From Lucinisca nassula (Eukaryota > Mollusca > Bivalvia > Lucinida > Lucinidae), in assembly GCA_963580285.1 (NCBI GenBank), contig OY757017.1, positions 111,819,245 through 111,883,244 on the forward strand: 64,000 bases of DNA, read 5' to 3'. The notes under the pieces are model-generated. The model made no database searches. It was not told the DNA's origin and worked only from the letters and a program-made list of their open reading frames with translations. This document shows, in pieces, positions 9,807-21,546 of the stretch. The stretch's first letter is position 1. The number at the start of each line of letters is the position of its first letter. The position numbers and the translations under genes are program-made.

Positions 9807-12712
9807 AACTCATCTGAGGTTTTATGCCTGTTCTCGTTTACTGAAAGTTTCATAAAATATCAGATTAGAAACGGCTGAGAAAAGTTGGTGACACTATTTT
9901 TCACTAATATTTATGCTCAAGGGCATGTAACTCCCAAACTGTGTGCCCATGCATCCCAAATATGGACTCGACGTAAACTGTAAACCCCTCCTGGTTATCT
10001 GCAAGATTGATGACGATCGGATCAGAAATGGCTGAGAAAAAGTGGAGACGTCGTTTTCCCCGTTATAAGTCTACGGGAAAATTTGTCACGCTCAAGGGGA
10101 TGTAGGGATGTAACTGGAAAACCGCTGGTCAGATTCAAACCAAATTCGAACTCGTCCGAGTTTTTATCGATGTCTCATGCGGTCCAAATTCGAACTAAAC
10201 ATTGACTGTAAGCTCCTTCTGGTTATCTGGAAGTTTGATGAAGGTCATGTTAGAAATAGCCAAGCAAAGTTGGAGACATCGTTTTCCCATTGTAAGTCTA
10301 TGGGAAAATTTTTCACCCTCATCGGGATGTAACTGGAAATCCGGTGGTCAGATTCAAGCCAAAATCGAACTCATTAGAGATGTTATGCTTATTCCAATTG
10401 ACCAAAAGTGACAAAAAAAGATGAGATCAAAAACGGTTGCGGAAAGCTGGATACACCATTTTTCGCTAATATTTATGCCCAAGGGCAGGTAACTCAGAAG
10501 TCATTTGACCTGCGTGACCCAAATTCAAACTCAACATAGACTGTATGCCCCTCCTGGTTATCTGCATGGAGACGTCGTTATCCCATTGTTAGTTTATGGG
10601 AAACTCTTTCACACTCAAGATGTTACTGGAAATTAAAACCACTGGTCAGATTCAAGTCAACTTTGAACTCGCTTGAAATTTTATGCTTGTCCTCTTTACC
10701 AAAAGTTACAAAATGAACCAATCATAAACGGCTGAGAAAAGCTGGAGACACCATTTTTTACTTACATTTATGCTCAAGGGCATGCAACTCAGAAGCTGTT
10801 TGTCCCGTGCAGCCTACATTTGAACTCAACGTAGACTGTAAACCCCTCCTGGTTATCTGCAAGTCCAATGAAGATCGGATTAGAAATGGCGGAGAAAAAG
10901 TGGAGACGTCGTTTTCCCCATTAAGTCTATTGGAAAACTTTTTTCACGCTCAAGGGGATGTAACTGAAAAAAGGGGATGTAACTGAAAAAAAAAACCCGC
11001 TCGTCAGATTCGTGCCAAATTCGAACACGTCCAAGATTTTATGCTTGTTCTCGTGTATGACGTTACAAAAAGATCAGATCATAAACGACTGAGAAAAGCT
11101 GGAGACACCATTTTTCACTTATATTTATGCTCAAGGGCAGGTAACTCCAAAACTGTTTGTCCCATGCATCCCAAATATGAACTCGACGTAAACTGTAAGC
11201 CCTTCCTGGTTATCTGCAAGTTTGATGACGATCGGATCAGAAATGGCTGAGAAAAAGTGGAGACGTCGTTTTCCCCATTAAAAGTTATTGGAACATTTTT
11301 CAAAACTGGTCCAAAACCTAATGCAGTCAATCCCCCAACCCAGTGATACTGCACATAAAATTTGATTGGGATTGGCCAGCTAGTCACTTAGATATTCAAG
11401 TTCAAAGGTGTGGACGATTGACGGACGACGGATGGATGGACGGACGACGGATGCCTACCTATACTATAACCTCACCTAGTGTGCCTTCGGCTCAGGTGAG
11501 ACAAAAAGATCAGATCATAAACTACTGAGAAAAGCTGGAGACACCATTTTTCACTTATATTTATGCTCAAGGACAGGTAACACCAAAGCTGTTTGTCCCG
11601 TGCAGCCCATATTCGAACTCGACGTAGACTGTAAGCCCTTCCTGGTTATCTGCGAGTTTGATGAAGATCGGATTTCAAAATTCATCCATAAATAAGAAAG
11701 TTATTGACTTCGTATAAGTTTCGGATGGACGGACGGACAGTGGCAACGCTATATGTCCTCCCACCATTCTTCGAAAGGCGGGGGCATAAAAAGTAGGGCT
11801 TACGGGGGGTTTTCGTATTTTTTCATATTTTTGCTCCTCTTCGTGAAGCAATCTGATCTGGGTCCACACTGTTTACTGTTTGCCAAAATAAAATGTATTT
11901 TTAAACAAAGTTTGTAAGAAGCTGCAGCAGAGTGAATAAATAGGCAACAATTTCCAATTTAGGTTTTCTTGGTATCTTTAGGTCAAAGGGTTTGACACCG
12001 GAAATGTCGGATTTGCAGGCGTTGCCGTTACTTTTATATATTCATTATATATTTATAAAATGGATGATTTCTTTTTTTTTTCTATTTGTGACATTTTTTT
12101 TTCTAAGTTTTACCTGTGACTTTATTTCCATTAGCCTTTTCCTGTGCCATTCTTTCCGCCCACCCCAAGAAGGGACATTTCCTGCCCGATATTTACGAGG
12201 AGATTAAAACCAGAAAACTTGAGTAGACAGGAAAATTAAAACAACAACAAGAACAGAATGGAAGTTAAAACATCATTGTATCTTTGTGCTCACTCATGCA
12301 TTTCCTTTGGCTAAATGCTTTAGCCAAAACAAATTTATCAGGTTTATGAAAAAAAAAAAGCAAAAACAAGAAACATTTTACATTGTAATATATAGTTTAA
12401 TGCATTGTCTGCGTCGCGTGTTCGAGACGTTCGGACGAGTCTTGTCTCCGCATGACCTTAGCTGTTGGTGGGACGTAAAACTCAAAATGCACAAAAGGTC
12501 GATTGATAGGAAATAATTAACGCGTGGCACGTTTGTGGTAGAGTGTCAAAAGCTCAGCCACGCTCGTTATAAACACGATTACGAAACTGACACCTGCTTT
12601 ATCGACGATAATCATCACTAATCAGCCTGAACACAGCAATGTCTACATTCGCTATGCGCCTTATTGATAGTTTTTTTATTTTTTATTATTTTTTTTTTTT
12701 ACTGTACTGAGA

Positions 12713-12900
12713 TTGAACGTCCCCGTTAACTCTATAAGGGTCATTTTGGAGACGTTGCTTCCAACGCTGTGGGACTTTTACCCAACAAAGCTCAAGCCCT
12801 GCCGCCCAATGAAACCAAAAAGGCTCACATGCACTGGACGGTCTGACTCAGATCGCTTCGCCTGGGCAGGCTTAGCAGGACCCATTGTTTCTTCGTGCAC
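12713..12900 (-). mobile_element. SINE-A relative, degenerate (left arm)
   Basis: On the plus strand it reads TTGAACGTCCCCGTTAACTC, then GGAGACGTTGCTTCCAAC and GGGCAGGCTTAGCAGG. The 5' part is missing. Its inverted counterpart is at about 20000-20195. A C homopolymer followed by an A tract lies just beyond, at about 13027-13066. Confidence 0.65.
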
Positions 12901-13562
12901 CTAGTGAGGACTCCGATCAGACAACGCAGATGTATAGGCTGATCTGTGCCTTTGCTGGATGTAACAAGTGTAGAAAATGTTTTGACAGGACTCTTGTATA
13001 CTGTCTCCGAATACATTAAAATAAATACCCCCCCCCCCCCCCCCACCCCAAAAAAAAAAAAAAAAATAAAAACAAAACAAAAAATAATAATATATAAATA
13101 TCTATAAATATATAAAACTACAAAAGAAAATTTAATTTGGCAAATAATATTTGATTAAAATAAGATCATTTTTACAAGGTTATTCGATGCACAGGCAAGT
13201 TAATATGAGGTAGTAAAAACTGGTCACAGGAAAAAAATCACTGAAAAAAAGACGCCGAAAAAAATCACAAATAAAAAATATATGTGAAGACTCTTATGGG
13301 TCTTAAAAGATGGGAAACTCCGTGGTCAGTCCTCGTTAGTCATTGTCAATATTCTGGATTCGAACTTATCAATCAGAACCTTATATAACACATACCAGTC
13401 ATATTTGCCTTATTTTCGGTTCAAAAACATAGATTAGAAGCCTCCGTGGTGTAGTGGTTACGCTACTCGCCTTGTAAAACCAGGGATCGCAGGATCGATC
13501 CCGGGCTTCTCCAGACTTTCGGATGAGTCTTTAAATTAAAGTGTAACTATACCAAATTTAGT

Positions 13563-13604
13563 GACACAGAGGCCTTTCTGATATTTAATCTTCATCAGTG
13601 TGTC
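13563..13604 (-). ncRNA. Hammerhead ribozyme motif, family 1, 3' unit
   Basis: Minus-strand order is that of a minimal type I hammerhead. Stem I strand GACACA is followed by core CTGATGA, a short stem II region (GAT..ATC closed by an A-A mismatch), core GAAA, a two-pair stem III (AG/CT around GC), cleavage triplet CTC, and stem I return strand TGTGTC. Stem I is fully complementary over 6 bp. Very short stem III is known for hammerheads of Penelope-like elements. Weak point: the stem II strands can also pair as CTGAT/ATCAG, which would hide the core. Activity is untested. Confidence 0.7.
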
Positions 13605-14141
13605 TAAACCCTAAAGTTTTGAAACCGAAACGGATGTTGGACAAGACCCGGCAAACACAGCACATCCCCCTCCGAGCACACACCGACCGACGTAGCTCAT
13701 GAGACAGGTCAACTGGAGGCATCAGGCAAGAGACGCCTACCAGAGAACCTATAGGCGTCCCCCACCGAGCCAACATCAGCAAACATGGTCCACACTCCAT
13801 GGAAGTCCCGGGCTTCAGGAAGGAGATGCCCAAAGTAGCGAGGCTTGCAAAATTTATAATATTACAAAAAGTGGCAACCAAATCCGCTAAGATACATGTC
13901 CCACCTGACAAGTCAGTCTTAGTTTTAGAAAAATTAGAAATTTATACTGCAAAAATTAAAGATATAGTATAGTTATTTAAATCAGTACTTGAGTACTGAC
14001 GTCAACACCGTCCGAAAGATCAACCTCAGCACTCAGGAACTGACACTGAGCTGATGATACCCTCGGGGACGAACGAATCATCCACCAGCAGAGATACCGA
14101 CCCAGTGGTTGCAATTAAAGTGTAACTATACCAAATTTAGT

Positions 14142-14183
14142 GACACAGAGGCCTTTCTGATATTTAATCTTCATCAGTGTGTC
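14142..14183 (-). ncRNA. Hammerhead ribozyme motif, family 1, 5' unit
   Basis: Identical to the motif at 13563-13604 in all core and stem positions, 579 bp away. Two ribozymes one monomer apart would release a unit-length 579-nt RNA from a transcript of this locus. That outcome is predicted from hammerhead chemistry and not shown. Confidence 0.7.
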
Positions 14184-15179
14184 TAAACCCCAAAGTTTTG
14201 AAACCGAAACGGATGTTGGACAAGACCCGGCAAACACAGCACATCCCCCTCCGAGCACACACCGACCGACGTAGCTCATGAGACAGGTCAACTGGAGGCA
14301 TCAGGCAAGAGACGCCTACCAGAGAACCTATAGGCGTCCCCCACCGAGCCAACATCTTTAAACCGAGATCCCGTCTCCATATGACCTTAGCTGTTGGTGG
14401 GACGTAAAATTCTAACACTCACTCACTCAAAAACATAGATTGCACCACCCCATTGAGGCTGTCCTAACAACGACCCATAGTCTATATGTAGGCTAAAATA
14501 AGAAAGCATGTCAAAAGTTTCCATTACTTTCTGACATGAAAGATGACATTTTAGCCGTGGCAAGGGCGTATTACAGAAAAGTGAAGACTCTAAGGGATCA
14601 ACAAGGATGGAATACTCCTTTGCTTGTCGTTGTTCGTCGTTGTCAACACTTATTTTGAATCATCATGCTTTTCAGTTAGTTACTCACATAACACTAATAA
14701 AAACATTATTCAAACAAATTTTGAGACTTGTTTTTCCGTGACTGTTTTCCTACCCAAAACTGTATTTTTTTTTCCTGTGTCTTTTTTTCCTACATTCGTA
14801 AAAACTACAATTGAACCATACATTTTACAGATTGCGGATTATTCTAACGAGCACCCGCAATCCACGTTTGCAGCCGAAATAATGAAAAATATCAAGTTTT
14901 TATACATCAAAGCCCTGAAGCACTTTATCTGAGTCTAGGTTGGAAAAGTAACGTAAACTGTTGACATTTCCCTTTGTTTTACTTGTTTGATCTGAAGTTT
15001 AACGTCCCCGTCAACACTAACTTTTACAGACCTGTATTGTAAGATATTTGTATAGACCCTGATCCGAGATCGCGTACTATAAGCAAACACTGTAGACCAT
15101 GATCAGACATCGTGTTCAACGGCGTCTGATCTGTGTCTACACTGTTTGTCAAACACAACATTTGATTCCAGTCCAAATT

Positions 15180-15517
15180 CTATAGATTTTTGTTTTGTTT
15201 GTTTGATTTGAGGTTTAACGCCCCCGTCAACACTGTAAAGGTCATTTTGGAGACGTTGCGTCCAATTTTGTGGTACTTTTACCCGACATTGAGATGAAAT
15301 GAAACCCATAATGTTTCTAAGCATGGACGGTCCGACTCGCCTGGGTAGGCTTAGATCCTCTAAGCCGCTTACCAGTACTCGTGTTTTGCTTTGCCTGGGC
15401 AGGCTTAGATCCTCTAAGCGGTTTACCAGTACTCGTTTGCGGGTCGGTTTCAGCTCTGCGTGGAAGCATCATGCAGCCCATCTATTTCGTCATGCCCGAT
15501 GGGCTCGGGCAGGATTA
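15180..15517 (-). mobile_element. SINE-A in left palindrome arm
   Basis: It reads TTTGTTTGATTTGAGG (tail inverted), continues through the duplicated GGCAGGCTTAGATCCTCTAAGC segment, and ends at GATGGGCTCGGGCAGG. It pairs with 17637-17940 in the right arm, where the internal duplication is missing. A second tail-only fragment lies at about 14985-15040. Confidence 0.8.
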
Positions 15518-15544
15518 ATTTTTGTGATACAAAAGTATTCGCAG

Positions 15545-15625
15545 GCCTCGATAGCTCAGTCGGATGCACGTCTGACTGGTGATCAGGAGGACGCGGGTTT
15601 GATACCGAAAGTTTCGGTGAGATTG
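15545..15625 (+). mobile_element. SINE-B head fragment (left arm)
   Basis: A tRNA-like head CCTCGATAGCTCAGTCGG..ACGCGGGTTTGATACC with a B-box one base off consensus; the body is truncated after about 40 bp. It is the counterpart of 17535-17620 and 7535-7645. A functional tRNA is ruled out because no 3' acceptor half can pair. Confidence 0.65.
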
Positions 15626-16491
15626 ATCATGAAATCTATAGCGGATAGCCAACAGGACAGTTACTTTCCCACAAAATTGCGTGGTGCGGCTAAATATGTG
15701 GCTCAACTGCAATTGCTTCAAATTCTTAGCGTAGCGTATACCAAGCCAAAACCTGTACGAAAAGAAACGCACTAAAACGGCAATACGTTTAAAAACGTAA
15801 AAAGCAGTAGAGCGCGTTAATACGCATAACCTTCGGTTTCCTACGCCTCAATATATTTGCTACGTTTTATTCTACGTTTTATTACGTTTCAGTGGGTTTT
15901 GTAGTTATTGCTTGGCATCGCTTCCCTACAAAGCGGCGCAAAATTAATGTACATGTAGTAAAGCATAGCCCTCACTACGTGACAGTGAGACTGGGGCTTT
16001 ACTCCGAACTACGTAATGTATAGGCATACACACGTTTACGAGATTCGCTAGTGTATGGCACTAGAGAAGGCGAATAAGGATTTTTTTTGTATTTTTCGCG
16101 AACGTAATGTTTGTGGGGCGACATATATAAAGGGTATTGTGGGGCTTTATATATTATGTATAATATATATATACCTCATATCTGGGTTGGTATTGTGGGG
16201 CTCTATATATGTTTAATATATATGCCTCATATCTGGGTTAACATTTTCTACCACTTAACTACGTTTAAGATGTATAGATATCGAGATCAACGATATCGGG
16301 CATGCGTAATGGAACTAAACCAAACACATAAAACGAAGGATTTACTTCTTCGTGAACACTATGTTTGTGGGGCGACATATATAAATTGCAATGTGGGGCT
16401 TTATATATATATAGTATATATGCCTCATACCTCGGTTAAAATTTTGCGCCACTTATCTCGGTTTAGACACGACCACCCCATATCATGACCA

Positions 16492-16613
<122 letters not shown>

Positions 16614-17534
16614 TGGTCATGATATGGGGTGGTCGTGTCTAAACCGAGATAAGTGGCGCAAAATTTTAACCGAGATAAGAGGCATATATACTATATATAT
16701 ATAAAGCCCCACAATGCAATTTATATATGTCGCCCCACAAACATAATGTTCACGAAAATGTAAATCCTTCGTTTTATGTGTTTTGTTTAGTTCCATTACG
16801 CAAGCCAGATATCGTTGATCTCTATATCTATACATTTTTTACCTAGTTAAGTGGTAGAAAATGTTAACCCAGATATGAGGCATATATATATTAAACATAT
16901 ATAGAGCCCCACAATACCAACCCAGATATGAGGTATGTATATATTATACATATATAAAGCCCCACAATACCCTTTATATATGTCGCCCCACAAACATTAC
17001 GTTCATGAAAAATTCAAAAAAAATCCTTGTTTTTATTCGTCTTCTCTAGTGCCATACATCCGCGAATTTCGTAAACGTGTATGCCTCTACGTTACGGAGT
17101 AAAGCCTCAGTCTCACCGCTACGTAGTGAGGGCTATGCTTTACTACATGTACATTAATTTTGCGCCGTTTTGTAGGGAAGCGATACCAAGCAATAACTCC
17201 AAAAAAAAAAAAAAAAAAAAAAAAACCTGAAACGTAATAAAACGTAGCAAATATATTAAGGCGTAGGAAACCGATTGTTATGCGTATTATCGCGCTATAC
17301 TGCTTTTTACGTTTTTATACGTATTGACGTTTTAGTGCGTTTCTTTTCGTACGGGTTTTTGCAAGGTATACGCTACGCTAAGAATTTTAAAGCAAACGCA
17401 GTTGGGTTACATATTTAGCCATATACATGTATAACCGTGTGCACTACGCTCGAAATAGCAATTTTGTGGGAAAGTTACTGTCCTGTTGGCTATCCGCTAG
17501 ATTTCATGATAAATCTTACCGAAAGAATGTTGCC

Positions 17535-17620
17535 GACCCCAGCAGGTATCGAACCCGCGTCCTCCTGATCAGCAGTCAGACGTGCGTACCACTGAGCTAT
17601 AGAGGCCGGCGAATACTTTT
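17535..17620 (-). mobile_element. SINE-B head fragment (right arm)
   Basis: The minus strand reads CCTCTATAGCTCAGTGG and then GGGTTCGATACC. It mirrors 15545-15625. Confidence 0.65.
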
Positions 17621-17636
17621 GTATCACAAAAATTAA

Positions 17637-17940
17637 TCCTGCCCGCGCCCATCAGGCCTGACGAAATAGATGGGCTGCATGATGCTTCAAAGCAGAGCTG
17701 AAACCGACCCGTAAACGAGTACTGGTAAGCGGCTTAGATAATCTAAGCCTGCCCAGGCAATGCGATGCGAGTCGGACCGTCCATGCTTAGACACATTATG
17801 GGTTTCATTGGGTGGCACGGCTTGAGATGTCATTTCATCTCAATGTCGGGTAAAAGTCCCACAAAATTGGACGCAATGTCTCCAAAATGACCTTTACAGT
17901 GTTGACGGGGACGTTAAACCTCAGATCAAACAAACAAAAT
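17637..17940 (+). mobile_element. SINE-A in right palindrome arm
   Basis: Full-length copy from GCCCGCGCCCATCAGGCC to the CAAACAAACAAAA tail. It is the partner of 15180-15517. A tail-only fragment at about 18260-18300 mirrors the one at 14985-15040. Confidence 0.8.
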
Positions 17941-19010
17941 CTCAACAATTAAATTCAATTTTTGGTCGATTGTTTGTCAAACGACCCGAAGTTATAATGG
18001 ATATTAGGTTTTCTTTGCTAAAGTCCACGTGGTTTTAACAAATTTATAGGAAAATAGCCGCGTTGAGGTCAGAGTATTGCGTCAGAGTGTTATCTATAGA
18101 ATTTGGACTGGAATCAAGTGTTGTGTTTGACAAACAGTGTAGACACAGATCAGACGCCGTTGAACGCGATGTCTGATCATGGTTTACCGTGTTTGCTTAC
18201 GTACGCGATATCGTATCAGGGTCTATACAAATATCTTACAATGCAGGTCTGTAAAAGTTAGTGTTGACGGGGACGTTAAACTTTAAATCAAACAAGTAAA
18301 ACTGTAAAAGTTAAGCGAAATGTCAACAGTTTACTTACCGTTCAGGATCATTTTCCTACCTAGACTCAGATACAAGTGCTTCAGTGCTTTGATTTATAAA
18401 AGCTTGATATTTTTCATTATTTCGGCTGCAAATGTAGATTGCGGGTGCTCGTTAGAATCATCCGCAGTGGTTCAGTGGTAGTTTTTTACGAATGTAGGAA
18501 AAAAAGTCACAGGGGGAAAAAAGTTTGGGAAAAACAGTCACGGAAAAACAAGTCACAAAATTTGTTTGAATAATGTTTTCATTAGTGTTATGTGAGTAGC
18601 TTACTGAAAAGCATGATTCAAAATTAAGTGTTGACAACGACGAACAACTACAGGCAACGGAGTATTCCATCCTTGTTGATCCCTTAGAGTCTTCACATTT
18701 CTGTATTACGCCCGTGCCACTGCTAAAATGTCATCTTTCATGTCAGATATAACATAAGTTAGATGGAAACTTTTGACAGTCTTTGTTATTTTAGCCTAAA
18801 TATAGACTATGGGTCGTTGTTAAGACAGCCTCAATGGGGTGGTGCAATCTATGTTTTTGAACCGAAAATAAGGCATATAATGACTGTTATGTGTTATATG
18901 AGGTTCTTATTGATAAGTTCGAATCCAGAATATTGGCAATGACTAACGAGTACTAACCACGGAGTTTCCCAACTTTTAAGACACTTAAGAGTCTTTACAT
19001 TACAATTACA

Positions 19011-19288
19011 TAACGAAAACAGGCCTTTATAATTTTGACCCCCCTTGAACCCCACTTTTATATAGTAAAACTGGGGTTTACGGGGTAAACCTTATTTTTC
19101 TTATTCCTGCTCTATAGATTGTGGGCACTCGTTAGCACCGCCTCATCGATGAGGCGGTGCTAACGAGTGCCCACAATCTATATTTTGAGCAGAAATAAGA
19201 AAAATATCACAATTTTTCATCTTGAACTTTTTATTTTTTCGGTGATAAAGGTGGCAATGTATTTGTATAGGCGTGTTTGCGTAATGAT
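19011..19288. mobile_element. Hairpin MITE H1 in right arm only
   Basis: The ends TAACGAAAACAGGCCTTTAT and ATAGGCGTGTTTGCGTAATG are inverted copies. The inner palindrome at about 19113-19183 is nearly perfect, centred on CATCGATG with arms CACTCGTTAGCACCGCCT. The left arm reads through without it. Confidence 0.8.
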
Positions 19289-19545
19289 ACGCCCGTGAGA
19301 TTAAACTTAGCTAGAAGTAGCATTTTTCGGATGAACGCATTTTTTCTTATTTCTGTCACAAATATACATCGTGGGTGCTGAATCGAACCGGCTCAGTTAG
19401 ATGCTTCTAACAGGTACCCACAATCTATATTTATAAGCAAAAATGAGGACTGTAATGGATAATCCGTAAACCCCATTTTTCTATATATAGGTTTGGGTTT
19501 ACCGGGGTATACGCAACAAATTAGGTTGACAGGACCAATATTCAC
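19289..19545. mobile_element. Diverged hairpin MITE H1
   Basis: It abuts the previous MITE. It keeps the order of hairpin (about 19365-19432, arms degraded) then CCCCATTTTTCTATATATAGG, but its terminal repeats are eroded. It is older than its neighbour. Confidence 0.6.
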
Positions 19546-19999
19546 ACCTTTGAGCAAGTTATATAAACACTGAACTAATTGACAATAACCAACCATCTTT
19601 AACATGGCATCAGAAAAATTGATTAATGTACAATCTTTTATTAGTTGATTTTTTTTTTCTATATTTTTTATTTGTGAATTTTTTTCCGTGATTTTTTTTC
19701 CTGTGACCAGTTTTTACTACCTCATATTAACTTGCCTGTGCATCGAATAACCTTGTAAAAATGATCTTATTTTAATCAAACATTATTTGCGAAATTAAAT
19801 TTTCTTTTGTAGTTTTATATATTTATTATTTTCATTTTTTTTTATTTATTTATTATTATTTATTTTTTTGAATTTATTTTTATGTATTTGGAGACAGTAT
19901 AAAAGAGTCCTGGCAATGCATTTTCTTCACTTATTACATCCAGCAAAGACACATATCAGCCTAAACATCTGGGTTGTCTGATCGGAGTCCTCACTAGGT

Positions 20000-20195
20000 G
20001 CACGAAGAAACAATGGGTGCTACTAAGCATGCCCAAGGAAATTGGTGTGAGTCAGACCGTCCAGTGCATGTTAGCCTTTTGGTTTCATTTGGCGGCAGGG
20101 CTTGAGCTTTGTCGGGTAAAAGTCCTACAGCATTGAAAGGAACGTCTCCAAAATGACCCTTTTAGAGTTTTCGGGGACGTTCAATCTCAATTCAG
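20000..20195 (+). mobile_element. SINE-A relative, degenerate (right arm)
   Basis: Inverted counterpart of 12713-12900: AAGCATGCCCAAGGAAATTG, CAGGGCTTGAGCTTTGTCGG, and tail TTTTCGGGGACGTTCAATCT. Confidence 0.65.
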
Positions 20196-21242
20196 TAAAA
20201 AAAAATGAACAAAATAATAAAAAAAAAAAAATACCCATAAGGCGCATCGCGAATGTAGACCTTGCTGTGTTCAGGCTGATTAGTGATGATTATCGTCGAT
20301 AAAGCAGGTGTCAGTTTCGTAATCGTGTGTATAACGAGCGTTGCTGAGGTTTTGACACTCTACCGCAAACGTGTCATGCTATAATTCTTTCCTATCAATC
20401 GACCTTTTGTGTATTTTGAGTTTTACGTCCCATCAACAACTAAGGTCATACGGAGACAAGACTATTCCGAACGTCTCGAACACGCGACGCAGACAATGAC
20501 CTTTGTACTAAGGCATTGAACTGTATATAACAATGCAAAATGCTTCTTGTTTTTTTTTTTTTTGTTTTTTTCATAAACCTGATGCATTTGTTTTGGCTAA
20601 AGCATTTATCCAAAGCAAATACATGAGTGAGCACACACATTCAATGATGTTTTAACTTTCATTCTGTTCTTACTGATTTTGTTTTATTGTTTTAATTTTC
20701 TTGTCTTCTTTTCTGGTTTTAATCCTCGTAAATATCGGACAGGAAATGTCCCTTCTTGTGTCGGGGTTGGCGATGCTGTTCGGTAAGAAAGGCACTGGAA
20801 AAGGCTAATGGAAATAAAGTCACAGATAAAACTTAAAAAAAAGTCACAAATAGAAAAAATAGAAATCATCCATTTTCAAAATATATAATGAGTAAATAAA
20901 AGTAACGTCAACACCTGCAAACCCGACATTTACCGGTGTCAAACCCTTTGGCCTAAAGATACCAAGAAAACCTGAATTGGAAATTGTTGCCTATTTATCA
21001 CTGTTTATTCACTCTGCTGCATCTTCTTACAAACTTTTTTAAAAATACTTTTTTTTTGGCAAACAGTAAACAGTGTAGACCCAGATCAGATTGCTTCACG
21101 AAGAGGAGCAAAATATAAAAAAATACGAATACCCCCTGTAAGCCCTACTTTTTATGCCCCCGCCTTTCGAAAAATGGTGGAAGGGCATATAGCATTGCCA
21201 CTGTCCGTCAGTCCGTTCGTCCGTCCGAAACTTAAAAAGGCA

Positions 21243-21546
21243 AAGTTGGTTGGTTGATTTGTGGTTTAACGTCCCCGTCAACACTGTAAAGGTCATTTTG
21301 GAGACGTTGCTTCCGATTTTGTGGGACTTTTACCCGACATTGAGATGAAATGGCATCTCAAGACCTGTCACCCAATGAAACGAATAGGGTTTATTAGCAT
21401 GGACGGTGCGCATCGCACCGCGCTTCCTGGACAGGCTTAGATCCTCTAAGCGGTTAACCAGTAGTAGTGTGCGGGCCGAATTCAGCTCTGCGTGGAAGCA
21501 TCATGCATCCAATAGATTTCTTCAAGCCCCTATGGGCGGGGGCCGG
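21243..21546 (-). mobile_element. SINE-A inserted in right arm
   Basis: A full-length minus-strand copy between CTTAAAAAGGCAAAG and ACGAAGTCAATAAC. The left arm reads straight through at about 11700-11730, so this copy inserted after the arms were formed. Confidence 0.85.

Larger units (their letters stand above)
8917..11501. mobile_element. Element with GCTCACCTG ends and a tandem core
   Basis: The left end is ACAAGAGGGCCAAATGGCCC then GCTCACCTGTG; the right end is TGCCTTCGGCTCAGGTGAG. The interior is an imperfect tandem array with units carrying GGGCAGGTAACTCC, GTTATCTGCAAGTTTGATGA, GGAGACGTCGTTTTCCC and AGATTCAAGCCAAATTC. GGGCAGGTAACT-like starts lie near 9276, 9915, 10490, 10785, 11131 and 11571, so the array runs slightly past the right end. 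Two SINE-A copies are inserted. No ORF is preserved across units, so it is non-autonomous; the class is unknown. Confidence 0.6.
13536..14354 (-). mobile_element. Hammerhead-bearing retroelement, family 1, partial dimer
   Basis: Read on the minus strand: a 5'-truncated unit of about 240 bp (14354 to about 14115), then a complete 579-bp unit (to 13536). Both end in the same ribozyme region. A candidate 8-bp target-site duplication, TCTTTAAA, is at 13528-13535 and 14355-14362; removing one copy restores SINE-D. The 3' end lies about 33 nt past the predicted cleavage site, as in the copy at 27365. No reverse transcriptase or GIY-YIG ORF is present. Head-to-tail partial dimers with a hammerhead are known from retrozymes and Penelope-like elements; membership in either is inference. 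Confidence 0.8.
13436..14428 (+). mobile_element. tRNA-derived SINE (SINE-D) split by a retroelement
   Basis: The head at 13436-13520 has an A-box-like TGGTGTAGTGGTTACGC and a B-box GGATCGATCCC. The body and tail (14363-14428) include ATGACCTTAGCTGTTGGTGG and a CACTCACTCACTC tail. A perfect 13-bp duplication, AAAAACATAGATT, lies at 13423-13435 and 14429-14441. The right palindrome arm retains the intact empty site in inverse orientation at 18846-18858. The SINE is interrupted by the ribozyme-bearing element at 13536-14354. Confidence 0.92.

Noticed and set aside
13585..13911. 108-codon minus-strand ORF ending in RHTDED, also at 14164-14418 and 27444-27722
   Set aside because: The repeat is conserved at DNA level with the ribozyme at its end; frames break between copies and the last residues are the hammerhead core itself.
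14050..14085. Third hammerhead on the plus strand (CTGATGATACCCTCGGGG.. CGAAC)
   Set aside because: The core strand and a stem II are present, but GAAA is GAAC, no cleavage triplet sits next to a matching stem, and the copy at 27890 has lost the motif.
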